From Apoderus coryli (taxonomy: Eukaryota > Arthropoda > Insecta > Coleoptera > Attelabidae): 64,000 nt of DNA. The position numbers and the translations under genes are program-made. How positions within the stretch are numbered: the first letter of the stretch is position 1; each line of letters opens with the position of its first letter. The DNA lies in assembly GCA_911728435.2 (NCBI GenBank), contig OU452203.1:13847651-13911650 (forward strand), written 5' to 3'. Shown here in pieces: positions 33,346-44,499 of the stretch. The notes beneath the pieces were generated by a model. It did not search any database. It was not told the DNA's origin and saw nothing but the letters and a program-made list of their open reading frames with translations.

Positions 33346-35110
33346 ATAGATTAAGATAAGTAGATTCTACTTTTATAAAAGCATAGAATGAGCCTTCGTG
33401 AGTTCATCAAATCAAAATTATGATTAAAATTGTATAAATAAAGTAACAATTGCTTCAATATAGTTATAGCCTGGAGGTTGAGCTTTTAAACGTATTTAGT
33501 GTAATTTATAAGGCAAAATTCGTTACTCAAACATTTTCATGCCTTTCGGGATTGATCAAACAGGCTTAAACTGATTTGTTTGTAAACGTGGGATTCATCA
33601 TAGATTTTCAAAAGTCAAATAAACGGAAAAATACAACTTTGCCTGAGGCTCTTTACTCTCATATACGTTGGATCCAAATTTTATTGACCAACTTGAAAAT
33701 GAACAGTTTTATCAAAATTAACTACAATTCCACAAGAAATAAGGTGTACGTGTTGTGTTGTATATAATGTACGTTGTAATTTATGAAAATACGTGAGCAA
33801 AGTTTAAAGTTTTCAACCACTGACGGAAATGTTGTTGTTTTAAGTAAAATTCAATTTTCCCGAAGCTTATTTAAAACGAAGAAATACCGTAACACGCCAC
33901 CTTCAACTAGCTATATGGTATGTATGTGTTGTGCCGGAAAGTTTTAAGAAACATGCCACACAGGTACGTAATTGAAAATGAAACATTCTCCTTGTATATA
34001 GCTATGATATACGGGTATCTTACGAGTCAGTATTATGATTATACTGTATTTTACATGCACTGAACAATTTTTGGTATAACAATAACACATCAATGTTTGT
34101 AGCTTTTGAAAAAACACACAAAAGAGCTTGTAAATCATTTTAAAAATATGTTCCCCATCAAATAGTCGGACCCTTCAATCTATGGTAATACGTGTCGTTC
34201 CTACATTGTAATGGTATAAAAAATAGGTTAGAAACTTGTGATAGAGAAGCTTTCGCACGACATCTCAGTACCTACTCGATTTATCAAGGGAGCTTTGGAG
34301 TATATCGATGTTGAGCTTTTCCGAAAAAGCTGCTGTGCGCCTTTCTCTGCATGTCAGAAATAGGTTATTGATATGTATGTTTGGTTGTATGCGACATAAA
34401 ACAATTTATAGGGTGTATCAGACTTAATTTTATTTTATAGGAATCTCATTTCAGGATTTGATAATAATTTCTTTATAATTTTGACAAATAAAATACGATC
34501 ATTTTACTCTCTACAATGTAACATCAAATACAGTTATAAACCGTTGCATTCGAGTCACGAACAGCTCTCCATATTTAAGTGTAGAAGTGTGACCTTTTTG
34601 TAATTTACCTTTTTCGCTATACCTAAGTATTTCCAATTTAAATGTTTTTTTTTATTTTTATTGCAGACATCAGCTAAATTTTTATTTAAATTATTCCATA
34701 TTTCGAAAAAGATTAGGATTTTTTTTAATTGACACCTTTTCCACTATTTACGTACACCTATGTAAACAAGTTTTTTGTGATACATTTCATAGGTTCTATC
34801 AAAGCTATCAATAACTAGTTCATATTTCTGCTATGTTTAGGAAATATGTTTTATTTTTTTAAGTTTTTATCCCCTTTTTAAACCCATTTTGAACGCCAAT
34901 GTGATATAATTTTTTATGTTAAATGTTTTAAGTTATATTCTATGAAATCAATGAAAAATTATAATATGTTTAATTTTTTTAATTTTTGAACTCATTATAC
35001 TTGAATTAGACTTAAGAGGCAAAAGTCAAGTACTGTCACCTGTCATTTAATAACAACAATTTATGTTGGCGGACGGATTTATAAAGATCTGTGTGTGTAT
35101 AAGATCGATG
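33346..35110. other. No recognisable gene
   Basis: AT-rich; no motif or repeat end recognised. Confidence 0.4.
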
Positions 35111-35115
35111 GCCTC

Positions 35116-35164
35116 AGTTGAAATCAAAGTTGGCCTCGGTCTTTGTACAACTTTGATTTCAACT
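35116..35164. repeat. Perfect 17-bp hairpin
   Basis: GTTGAAATCAAAGTTG (35117-35132) and its exact complement (35148-35163), extended by one A-T pair, enclose a 15-base loop. It could be a remnant of a small inverted-repeat element or a structured RNA; length alone does not decide. Confidence 0.7.
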
Positions 35165-35628
35165 CGACAGCGGTTTATTATCCAATAATATACATAATAT
35201 ACCAATATAGAGGTATATAATATAGAGGAGAGAGAATGAGCTTGACAGATGCGCGCACTGCTAATATAGTAGGCCGCCATGTTCCACTACTGACAGTGCC
35301 GTATCACCTAAACGGGTGAAAATTAAGGACGACAAAAAAGTTTATACCTATAACATTTTTTACGAATCGTGACATCCAGTTTTCAATATGCATTTTGCTT
35401 TATTTAAAATAAAACAAATAATATTGATTGATAATAAAGCCTTCGGGCACATCTGGTGTTGGCAATAGTATATGTAGGAGCTGTTGCTTCTAGTCCGGCC
35501 ATCTTTTGTGAACTTTGTTTCACCGGGCATATTGCCTGCTCACACTAGATGTCGCCAAAAACATCCTTCATCTTTCGTGCTAGTATAAGCTCTTCGAAAA
35601 TGTTGGAAGTTTGGGTCATACTGCCTCC

Positions 35629-35677
35629 TGATCAACACTGATGAGTTGTGGATGAACGAAACGGCCCGTATGGTGAA
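35629..35677 (+). ncRNA. Hammerhead ribozyme-like motif 5 (canonical core)
   Basis: CTGATGA (35638-35644) is followed directly by stem II GTT/AAC (35645-35647 with 35655-35657), then GAAA (35658-35661), stem III ACG/CGT with a 3-base loop (35661-35669), and A at 35670 (GTA cleavage triplet). Stem I pairs 35632-35637 with 35671-35676 at five of six positions. There is no extra base between core and stem II, unlike the other motifs here. Stem II is only three pairs, so a chance match is possible. Confidence 0.45.
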
Positions 35678-35679
35678 AA

Positions 35680-36335
35680 ACCATGGTAGTGTGAAACAAA
35701 TTTCTAACATAACTAAAAGTCTTGTTACTTTATAAAGCAATTCACAAATATTGATTATTTTAATAATATATTACTTTATGAAACTCATTTTGTGGACTTT
35801 AAGTATCAAAGTTTACTAGCAATCCCCCTAGAATTGAATACACGACACTCCATTTCTAGGGTATGCTCACATTATTACTTACCGATGAAATTAAATTCCT
35901 TCTTGCCTACGTTTTTTAGAGTTTTTTAAGATTTTACAAGACATGCCATTGTTTATAAAACTTAAACAAACACTAAGACAGCGGCCTCTTATTGGCGTGA
36001 ATTTAAAATTCCCGCTTTCATAGACGAATCGTAATTTAACACCAGATATGTTTCCCCACAGTTGGCACAACAATAACGGAACATGGCGGTGCTCATTTCA
36101 TCCGTCGAAAATCGTATGAGCACTCATTGAAGCTCTTTCTGCCTCCTCTATATCTCTGAAATTAGACAGTGTCACCTCATTTTTAGTGATCATAAAATTA
36201 TTGAAAATCGATCGTAAAAGTTAAAATTGATGAAACAAGAATAATAATTTAAGCGAAACTCAGCGATTTGAAATATGAATTATGATAAGATGTGGTGATC
36301 GAAGTAAAACTCAAAATCAAAAAGATTTGCAATAT
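35680..36335. other. No recognisable gene
   Basis: No family motif in any short open frame. Confidence 0.35.
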
Positions 36336-36339
36336 GTTT

Positions 36340-36690
36340 AGTAATAAATAACCTGAGACTAGGATATTGAAGTCTACGATAAGCAAAATTGAAAAAAAAA
36401 GAAGAGAGACGTTGGACACGTGCGAGATCTTCCTAAAACTCGTCGACCTCCACTTTCCCAGAATATGCAATTAAACGTGGTTTTGACCATTGAAGAATAT
36501 CCGGATCAATAGCATTGGATAACAATACTGGGAGATCCTCGCTGAGAAGGATTTATAAAATCAAATATCATCCGCATTACGCATGAAGTAAAATTAATCA
36601 GGGCAAATAATGATCCACATGTCACTCGCAAACTAATTTTTTTCCGCTATTGTGAATGACAGAGTTACATCGGACCATATTTTTTCCGAT
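36340..36690 (+). pseudogene. DD41D transposase helix-turn-helix relic
   Basis: Plus-strand pieces in several frames: STISKIEKK, VGHVRDLPKTRRPP, VVLTIEEYPDQ and RRIYKIKYHPHYA. This follows the second helix-turn-helix and linker of the family (TVxRIExKFxExGxVxDLPRxGRP, VLLSIEENPHxSTRQ, RILKxxKYHPYH). The catalytic domain is not recognisable. Confidence 0.6.
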
Positions 36691-37640
36691 GACAGTTGAA
36701 CAGGGCTGGCTTTCTTGGATACAGATGATTATTGCAATCTATTGGACCAAATGACAAACATAATTATATTTTTTGTTGTTATATTATAATGAACATAAAT
36801 AAATGATTAAACACTATCAAAGATATTCGTCATCTGCCAGTTTTAGAGATTTATACTTTGCTATCTCAACTCTTGATCTGTAATTCTACATGTACATAGA
36901 GGATCTACTAGTAACTAACAGGCATCTCATGTAGACATGTTTCTCCAATTTGAAAAAGCTGATGCGATGCATACATTCCCTTTTTTATTTAAATCTTATT
37001 TTGTGAAATATAGAACGAGTATACAAATGATTCAGCCACGACCCAAACCAATTTCTGCACGTTCGATCATTCTCACGGATTCCTTCCAATTTGATTAGAT
37101 TATAGTTGATGGTATATGGTAGAGAGCACTGTGTGTCACTGTTTATGGCCAAATGTACGCTTTTTGGCCTGGCGCGCCATAAATATCGGTCGCAGGAAAA
37201 CGAAGGAAAAGCAGGAATCACGTAAACACACCGTAAATCCTGGCATCAGGCGTCTATACGGCTCGAAAGACGTTTCGGGAAGCTTTCATAGGAAACATTG
37301 CGCTTTGTTTTTCAGTGATATTTCTTGTCGAAATTTTTCTTTATTTTTTTTTACAAAGTTTTTTCCATGTTCAATATGTCTAGACGTTAGCAAATAAAAA
37401 ATACATAAATATAACGCTTTTTCAAATAATATGAGATAAAATAAATGAAATCGACTATAAACTCTGCTAAGGATCTTCAGGAAGTACGAGATAAAAATGA
37501 AGGGAATGTATTCCAAATAATGTAGACTCAATATTCTTACGAATTCAATAACGACATCATAACTTTAATTACTTCAATAAAGCTTCTGTGAGAATACTCC
37601 AAGAAAGGAAGGAATTTTTTTGACGTAATAGAAAAGTATA

Positions 37641-37945
37641 TAGGGTGGTCGTGATGCACGTAATTGCATATTATGTTTTTCTTCTAGAATCCCCCGTATA
37701 ATAAATCTTTAATCGTTAAGGCTTTTACTTTCTTGTGAATTGCTGCAAATTTGACAGTGTCAGTTCATTATAATAAATATCCTGACGCTAGGATATATCA
37801 GTCTACGGTAAGAAGAATTGAAAAGAAATTTACAGAAGTAGGACACGTCGAGATTTACAAAGAGCATCGTTTTGTCCATTGAAGAAGGTCCTCCTCATGA
37901 ACCGACTCAACAAATACCAGCATTGGGTATCAATATTGAAAACCA
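37641..37945 (+). pseudogene. DD41D element: terminal repeat plus helix-turn-helix relic
   Basis: TATAGGGTGGTCGTGATGCA at 37640-37659 looks like a left terminal repeat. About 150 bases on, STVRRIEKKFTEVGHV and VLSIEEGPPHEPTQQIP give the same N-terminal blocks as the relic at 36.3-36.7 kb. The element breaks off at about 37945. Confidence 0.55.
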
Positions 37946-38159
37946 TAACAATTTAATATTATTTAGTTTTGGATTTCTTCTGATTTTCTTACAATTGCAT
38001 GTATTATGTTCTTACTGTAAGTTATATTTACTTACTTTTTATTTTCATGATTAACTCCGAATGATTATTAGGCTTATTTAGCCAAATAAATTACTACACT
38101 TCTTATTCGCATTCGAATCTATAACTGTAGCTGAAATGAAACAAACTCTTCCGCCTCCG

Positions 38160-38990
38160 GGAGTCTATTCTCTAGTCACGATTATAGAATGTAGCATGCG
38201 ACATTATTAAATATGAAAATGTCAATTCTTGAATCTCGCATACTGGAATCTCGAGCAACAAAATGTCGAGTGGTTCAAATGAGGTGGCATTTCAATGTCG
38301 TACAAAAAGTTTTCAGAATCTAACGTCACTATAACTTTTATGATTTGCAAATAAGTATGTAACTATTCAAATTTATTTTGTTATCATTAAGCAGTAATTG
38401 AAAGATATTCAACATGATGATAATGTTGAATATCTTGTTGAAGATTTCGGTAATTTCGAAAATGTTCTTAACAATACAGAACCACCTATTCCTCATAATT
38501 CGGAAGACGAATGAAAAATTGCTTCAAAAGATTAAATTTGTCTGTCTAAAAGAATAAGTTTTCGTCTCAAACTCAAATTCTTCCTTTTTAAATTTCTTTT
38601 TTTTAAAAGTCAGTCGATCTCCTGCCACGTTTCCAAAACTTGTCGCCGCGTTGGCTGAGTTTAGTAAATTTTCGGATAGGTATCCATATTTATAAATATT
38701 ATCTTCTATCTATATTATTATCAAAAATAAAACTTCCAAATTCTAACGCAACAAGAATATCGAATATTATAATACACACATTCTATTATCCAAAATAATT
38801 TGTTTGAATTGAATTAACCGGACACCCGGATGTCTCAGTAACATTTATGTAACAAAAACGCCAAATAAATTACATTTACACGGTTGTCAGTTTTATGTAA
38901 GAATATGTCGCATGCGAGCTAACGTTCGACATAATATGTGCGACATATGTCGCATGCGAGATTTTTATGCGTGATTCGAGAATAGACCCC
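38160..38990. mobile_element. MITE-like element with GGGGTCTATTCTC ends, about 830 bp
   Basis: The left end GGAGTCTATTCTCTAGTCAC and the reversed right end GGGGTCTATTCTCGAATCAC match at 17 of 20 positions. Near both ends the motif GCATGCGACAT recurs (38194-38204; rc and direct copies at 38908-38960). No clear target duplication is seen. An acidic plus-strand stretch near 38405-38515 (NVEYLVEDFGNFENVL) is uncertain. Superfamily not determined. Confidence 0.6.
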
Positions 38991-39715
38991 AAGATCTCTG
39001 AAGATATACGAGACAAGCCGAGAAATTAATGTAGGTATAAGAATTATATTTTAGTTTTTTTGCCTCCAAAATATTGGCGACGTCAGAGATTAAATCTCCA
39101 TGGCTTGACCAATACCTTGCTTGCCATGATTGCGCGATAAATAATATAAATATATACGACAACAGAGCATACTGATGGGACATACTGTATAAATAATATA
39201 ATAGTGCCTTGCAGAGTGTTGATTTATATTAAGGTCGAACCTATACATATACAATATATTAATATTCCAGCCCACGGAGCACTTTGTTATATTATGAAAC
39301 GACATGCTAATGCCGGTAGGAAAATATTGTTTAAATTACATTTTCCAAAGATTTAGAGCTTTGCAAATTTTACCCTACAGTAAGTAAAACAGCAGGCGTA
39401 CGATAAGGGCTTCAAGGTGTTTGTTTGATGTTGGATTCCGTTTCTGATCCAATAAACTCTTACGGTGGGAATGGAAATATATTCCAAAATATATCTTAAA
39501 AAAATTTTGAGCTTTCTTGGGTTTAAAGTTCACGTAAGCAATGTTTTCAAAGAAATATTATCGATTTATTTCATGTAAATATATTGTTTCTGTGTCGACA
39601 ACATTTCGTTGTATATTGTTTCTTTGCCGTCGTATCTATTAATAATTTCAATGTAACTTCAAAATCAATTTAAAAACGAGAAATATACATATAGGTAATA
39701 TTCAATATACCTTAC
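38991..39715. other. No recognisable gene
   Basis: AT-rich filler between two elements. Confidence 0.35.
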
Positions 39716-39920
39716 AAATAAAGCTCATTATTTGGGTATTTCGCCACTATTTAAAATTCTGAAAGCTAAGCAATCAAAAATAATCTTTAATAATAAACGC
39801 CACTACATGATTGAAAAATGTAAATTTCTCAGTGCCTCTTATGTTAAAAAAAAAAAAAAACAAAACGTCAATAATATTTAATGAATTTGTGTCCGTAAAT
39901 ATAATAAAGTGAAAAATAAT

Positions 39921-40289
39921 TTCGTGGCATAGCGGACAAAATTATATACGTACACTATTTTCATTTCTAATTTTACGGCTGGTGTTACCTATACATTGGA
40001 TTTGTTCGGCATCTCTATGGTGGGATATGCATTACTATGTGTATGTAGATGGTACGTGTTTACATATATTTACTGTTGTATATCTCGCTGTGCTTAAATG
40101 TAGGCCGAAATTGTAGATGGGCAACGAATATGGTACTTTGACGAGCTTATAATAAGAGCGAAACGAATTCGTCAGTATCTGTCGACCTATGCATCGGCCT
40201 GGTTCTACTGAATTAGACTGAGGCCCTGCTAAATTAAACAAAATCCCTTGTGTAGGTAACACCAGTAATTTTGCCCACTATGCCACGAA
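39921..40289 (+). mobile_element. MITE M1, copy 1
   Basis: Ends TTCGTGGCATAGCGGACAAA and, reversed, TTCGTGGCATAGTGGGCAAA are inverted repeats with two mismatches in 20. The inner sequence (ACGGCTGGTGTTACC, ATGGTGGGAT, AACGAATTCGTCAGTATCTG, GACCTATGC) is shared with 56216-56537. Noncoding. Confidence 0.8.
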
Positions 40290-40401
40290 ATTATTTTTCA
40301 TTTTAATAATATTTAATTTGTATTTTCAATAAATGTTAGTATGAACAGTTTTCGCATATTGACATTTACGGCAAATACAAATTAAATGTTATTCTTATAT
40401 A

Positions 40402-40443
40402 TCCTCTGACGATGAGAACAGATTGGTTCCTGAAACGTTAGGA
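40402..40443 (+). ncRNA. Hammerhead ribozyme-like motif 4
   Basis: Core CTGACGA (40406-40412; the fifth base of this box is free in the consensus) and GAAA (40432-40435). Stem II pairs GAAC with GTTC. Minimal stem III ACGT (40435-40438) is followed by T at 40439, so cleavage would be before 40440. Stem I TCCT (40402-40405) pairs with AGGA (40440-40443). Extra T after the first box, as in motif 1. Confidence 0.55.
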
Positions 40444-40794
40444 CTCCATAAAGAGGTTATTTTTGATTTTACGTTTTTGTTAATATTAAGTTTTATCCAA
40501 CTTTTTTTAACATAAGAGCCACTGACAAATTTACATTTTTTAATCACTCAGTGGCTTTTATTATTAAGGATTATTTTTGATTGCTTAACTTTCAGAATTT
40601 TAAATAGTGGTGAAATACTCAAATAAAGAGCTTTCATCTATTCGCGCCACAACAAACATATAGAAGATACCTTACAACATTTTACTCAATCACTTGGTGT
40701 CTCACGGTGGATGGTTTATTAGACGTTTATGGCGAACGAAAGTACGCATCATTTTGAAAATTTGGTTACTTCAGTAGGTCTCTCTAATTTGCAC

Positions 40795-40886
40795 TTCTAA
40801 AATATTTTGGCATATATGCGACTTCCAGTTATACCGGAAGTTGATAACAACTTTCTTATGTTAAACAGATCACCCTGTATATAATT
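40795..40886 (-). repeat. Orphan Tc1/mariner-type transposon end
   Basis: GATCACCCTGTATATA closes a segment containing ACTTCCAGTTATACCGGAAG, a block also present near the opposite-type end at 60620-60650. The two ends belong to related elements. Confidence 0.55.
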
Positions 40887-41149
40887 TGAATTTTGTCTTA
40901 ACACTTGCCTATACCTATCTTCAACTGTTTTTGAATAAATAATTTTTTTTGATTTTTTTATGATGTCCAACAGATTGTTGTCGAAGGTATGCTTGAAATT
41001 TTAGAAATTTACTGAGATTAGTAGATACTTCCATATTAATAACAGTTCAAAGCATAGAATATCCCGCCCAAAGTGAAGGGAATTTATTTTTATTTATTTA
41101 TATATTCGTCGTTCGTTCAAATACGGTAATACGACATTCTCTGTTTCAT

Positions 41150-41612
41150 TTTACTTTCCCGCACAGGGAAAGTACTGTGAACGCGCTAAAAACAAAATTT
41201 GAGATAAAGACGGATATAACCATTTTGAAGTTCCCTCAGACGATTAAGCCCATTTCCAGATGGAAGTATGTCTGTGTGTATGTATGTGTGTCTGTATGTA
41301 TTCTACTACGATAGCGCCCAAACGCTTTAACCAATTGAGCTAAATTTTCGTATATGAGTTTGGGACAGTCCTAGAATGAAGCCATTAGATTTTGGTTGAA
41401 ATTGCTTAAGCCCTGTGATAGGGGTGGACAAACCACTAAATTTTCATATATCAGTAGGGGCCGAGTGATACATCATTTTAAACAACTTTTCGACAAAATA
41501 GCGTTTAAAATGGTAGGGCGTTCGCTTCGTATGCGGAAGGTTACGGGTTCGAGCTCTGGCAATACCTTTTTTTCTAGATAACTTGTCGGGAAAGTTTTGG
41601 AGTGACACAACC
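41150..41612 (+). repeat. Dispersed repeat A, copy 2, with a tRNA-like insert
   Basis: Aligned with copy 1 (32390-32800) from TTTCCCGCACAGGGAAAG to GTCGGGAAAGTTTTGG. It differs by an extra block of about 175 bases (41403-41576) that ends in a tRNA-like sequence and a T tract. The extra block could be a SINE inserted into repeat A. Confidence 0.7.
41508..41566 (+). repeat. tRNA-derived sequence (A and B box-like), not a functional tRNA gene
   Basis: TGGTAGGGCGTTCGCTTCG resembles an A box/D arm and GGTTCGAGCTC the B box/T arm, with tRNA-like spacing. The acceptor stem does not pair. A run of seven Ts follows. Best read as a SINE head or tRNA relic. Confidence 0.5.
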
Positions 41613-41829
41613 AATTTTTTTACCTGAACTTTTGTGTTTCTATTTTCACTTGTTGATTTTGGGATTTCTGTTAAATGAGGCGGAGTCCGCATATTCTCAC
41701 TGTAAAACTTGATTTAGGTGCCAAAAAATATATCGTTCATTACCCAGAACTAAAATTTCGAGGCAGGACACGATTCACAATCAGAAAATTCAATTTTGTT
41801 ATACAGCGTGGAAAAATGCCATTTTGTTT

Positions 41830-41908
41830 AAAAGTAAACCTTCCTTACTTTGTGAAATAGTAAAGTGTTATGGAATAAACACGATTATTATTATTATGGA
41901 GTTGTTCA
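41830..41908 (+). mobile_element. Non-LTR-type 3' tail
   Basis: GTGTTATGGAATAAACACG followed by an ATT tract resembles the 3' ends of the non-LTR copies elsewhere in the window. No coding part recognised upstream. Confidence 0.4.
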
Positions 41909-42265
41909 AGTATCACACCGATACCTAACTATCATTTGGGATATTTATTAAGATGCAAATTTTTAGACCTGCGCAGCAAGCAAATAAATGACATGGTCTT
42001 GTTAGGGAAAAATATTTTTTATTTAATACTGGCTAGCCTTCACCGTGTACCGTTTTTTTTGTTCAAAGCAAGCTCTCTTGGAGCTGATGCCTACAGTCCA
42101 GGGATGCGTTGAAAATGGTGGTGCTCATTGTGAATTCACTCTCCAGAAAACACGCGTGGTATTTTTCTCAACTGATCTCCATAAAATAATAGACTCCCTC
42201 TTGCGTCAAATCGGCCCAGCGTCAACTTCGTTACGTAAAATCCTTCGGAAATGAATACCCAAAGA

Positions 42266-42840
42266 TCATATTTTCTTTTTGTGAAAGTTGATATTTCTTA
42301 TCTCACTTATTTCAAACATAACGCTCACGTTCATTGAATCGTAAAGTACATAATAGACAAAGGTATACAGTGATTTCATTTTAAAACTCGTCATCCAAAG
42401 TAGACACGATTTCCAGCGAAAACACGTTGATTTCGGTTTGGAAAGGGATTTCAAAACCACTGTTGGTTGAACTTTGTTTTTTAAACAATTATACAGCGTA
42501 TTTTCAAATTCTTGCCGGACTTTTCGTAATGTTTCCCGAAATATCTGTCTAAAGGCTCGAGTTAATCTAGTTTTGTGGTTATCAATCTTCTGGCTGAGTT
42601 TTATCAACTTCAGTTTTTAAGTACCCACAAAGAAAGAAGTGGCGTTAAATCTGGAGATCTGGGGGCGCCTCTACTTCCAATTCATTGCAGAGGAACATTT
42701 CATCCAGCCAGCTACTGCCTAACTCTAAAAGTGTAGGAATGAGGAGGAGTTCCATCGTGTTGGAAATGCAGATTGTCTTCTCCCAGGAAGGTTTCAGTCT
42801 TTATAGGTCTGGTTTTCTAGAGACAGAGTGATTAATGGAT
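42266..42840 (-). pseudogene. DD41D transposase, C-terminal half relic
   Basis: Minus strand: NLHFQHDGTPPHSYTFRVRQ (second catalytic Asp) near 42770-42710. Then a decayed region equivalent to WIGRRGPIEWPxRSPDLTPLDFFLWG appears as RRPQISRFNATSFFVGT in mixed frames near 42670-42620. Finally the tail LRKVRQEFENTLYNCL lies near 42535-42480. Upstream domains are not present. Confidence 0.6.
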
Positions 42841-42999
42841 TTATTACGTTTTTTGAAAGCTCTAAATAGATCTTTTTTTGCTAGTCCTATTGTCTGCAAT
42901 TTTCTTTTGTTGTTTACTATATGCCTTTTCTGCCTTTATCTCAGAAACGGATCCAGCAATTTCATTTATTCTTGCTATAGGAATAAAACATTTTAAGTG

Positions 43000-43715
43000 G
43001 CTTAAAATGATGTGTCACAAGATAGGGGATGACATTTGACATTATAGATGACGAATTCAGATGACGACTTATTCTAGGTGGTAACTTTTAAAATGAAAAC
43101 ACTGTATATGGATATCAGGAAATCAAAGTGTACAGCTCGTCGTATTCGTTCGCTCAGTTTAATAGTAAAAATACAAGAAAAGTATAATAAAAGGTACACG
43201 GGCGTGTTTATAAAAATAAATATTGTTATTCTTCTTGACGTAGCGAAACTTTTGTTTATTCGCATCATGTCACAATCAATTTTATAAAGAAAGACATTTT
43301 ATCTCATATTATTTTGTGTGGAAAACGTTGATATGCATGTAGAGGATCGATTACGGTAAGACCTTACAATTCCATAACAATTTTTACATGTCAAAACCTA
43401 AGTCATTACCTCTCGACTTTTCTTGCCTCTTTCCCATGGAATCAGCCAATTGGTGGAACTAGATGTACTAAAAATAGTGAGTGTTGTTCAGAACATTTTT
43501 CTGTTTTAAGGAAAATGTTATTTAATTAGCTTGTTTTCATTTTCAATTTGGTCTGAGGACGTACTACTGTAACGATATATGTCACAAACTTATGTTTCCT
43601 TTAATAATAATAAATTTCCTTTGAGAACCAGACATTGAAGGTTGGTTTTAAATTATGAAATTGTCTTGCGTTAATATCTAATAATAATAAGGACGATTTC
43701 AAGAACAAAAAATTC
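43000..43715. other. No recognisable gene
   Basis: The open frame 43078-43287 and its antisense partner show no motif. Confidence 0.35.
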
Positions 43716-43717
43716 TA

Positions 43718-43920
43718 GTTTAAATTAAAAATTACGTCCAATACCTACTAGTTAAGATGATTAATGTTGAAAATTGTCATCATGTATAATTTGTAGTAAT
43801 ACCACCAAACACACATCAAAACTTACCAATAACTTAGAAAATATGTTAGTGGTTACTAAACTAATTCAATAAAGCTCATCTGGAAAGTGCTTTAATAAAA
43901 GCAAAGCTGTCCTTGTACTC
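43718..43920 (+). repeat. Inverted copy of the Penelope-like element's 3' sequence
   Basis: AATTAAAAATTACGTCCAAT, ACCTACTAGTTAAGATGAT, TGTATAATTTGTA and GCTTTAATAAAAGCAAAGC match the reverse complement of about 44376-44515 (with ~70 extra bases here). The two copies form large inverted arms around 43920-44375. Confidence 0.75.
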
Positions 43921-44111
43921 TCTCTCTTCTTATACAGAAAATTACTGCAGCGAAACCATCATATCTCATATTATACATGGTGAGTCGGAACAGCGAAATG
44001 TTAAAAATATAAGAAAAAACTCAAATGAGTTTCGTTTCTATTGCGTCTAATTAATGCATCCAAATGATCGATTTTTACTTTGTATCCTCATCTTTGAACC
44101 AGTCCTATAAA

Positions 44112-44381
44112 TTATAGTCTAACGGCGGAAGTATGGCGATTTTGTAGGCCAACTAACAGGACCAAAACTATATGAAGAGGAATTAAACTCAGAAGTAGTT
44201 CCAGAGCTGCTGACGATGAGGTGCATAATGCACCAGTAACTGCCAAACAAGCATAGGTCTTTTGCTGTAAGCTTATGTCTACCAAGCAACATCTCCGTAC
44301 CTTATTATTGGTCTTTAACCATAACGTATAACCAATAGATTTGTTTTCGGTTTCAGTCCACAGATTAGTCGACAAGTACAA
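44112..44381 (-). pseudogene. Non-LTR relic: region between RT and RNase H
   Basis: The open frame reads LACLAVTGALCTS-like text: QQKTYACLAVTGALCTSS, then SAALELLLSLIPLHIVL. This corresponds to the QRLACLGITGAMRTTPTAALEVLLNLPPLHL stretch between RT and RNase H of insect R1/I-like elements. Only this short piece remains, enclosed by the inverted arms of the Penelope-like element. Confidence 0.65.
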
Positions 44382-44499
44382 GGACAGTTTTGCTTTTATT
44401 AAAGCACTGTATGATGTGTCTTTGGTGGTAAATTATTACAAATTATACAATGAGGTCAATTTTCAAGATTTATCATCTTAACCAGTAGGTATTGGACGT

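Larger units (their letters stand above)
39716..40637 (+). mobile_element. Inverted-repeat element with hammerhead motif, interrupted by MITE M1
   Basis: The left arm (about 39716-39875) and right arm (about 40465-40637) are reverse complements: CCACTATTTAAAATTCTGAA, GCAATCAAAAATAATC and AATGTAAATTT then CTTATGTTAAAAAAA appear in both. Between them lie a 369-bp M1 MITE (39921-40289) and, 60 bases before the right arm's clear similarity, a hammerhead-like motif (40402-40443). The order arm, middle, motif, opposite arm is the same as at 5760-6039. Confidence 0.7.

Noticed and set aside
44210..44240. CTGACGA followed by a strong TGCATAATGCA hairpin
   Set aside because: No GAAA follows the hairpin, so the hammerhead core is incomplete; it lies in the R1-like relic.
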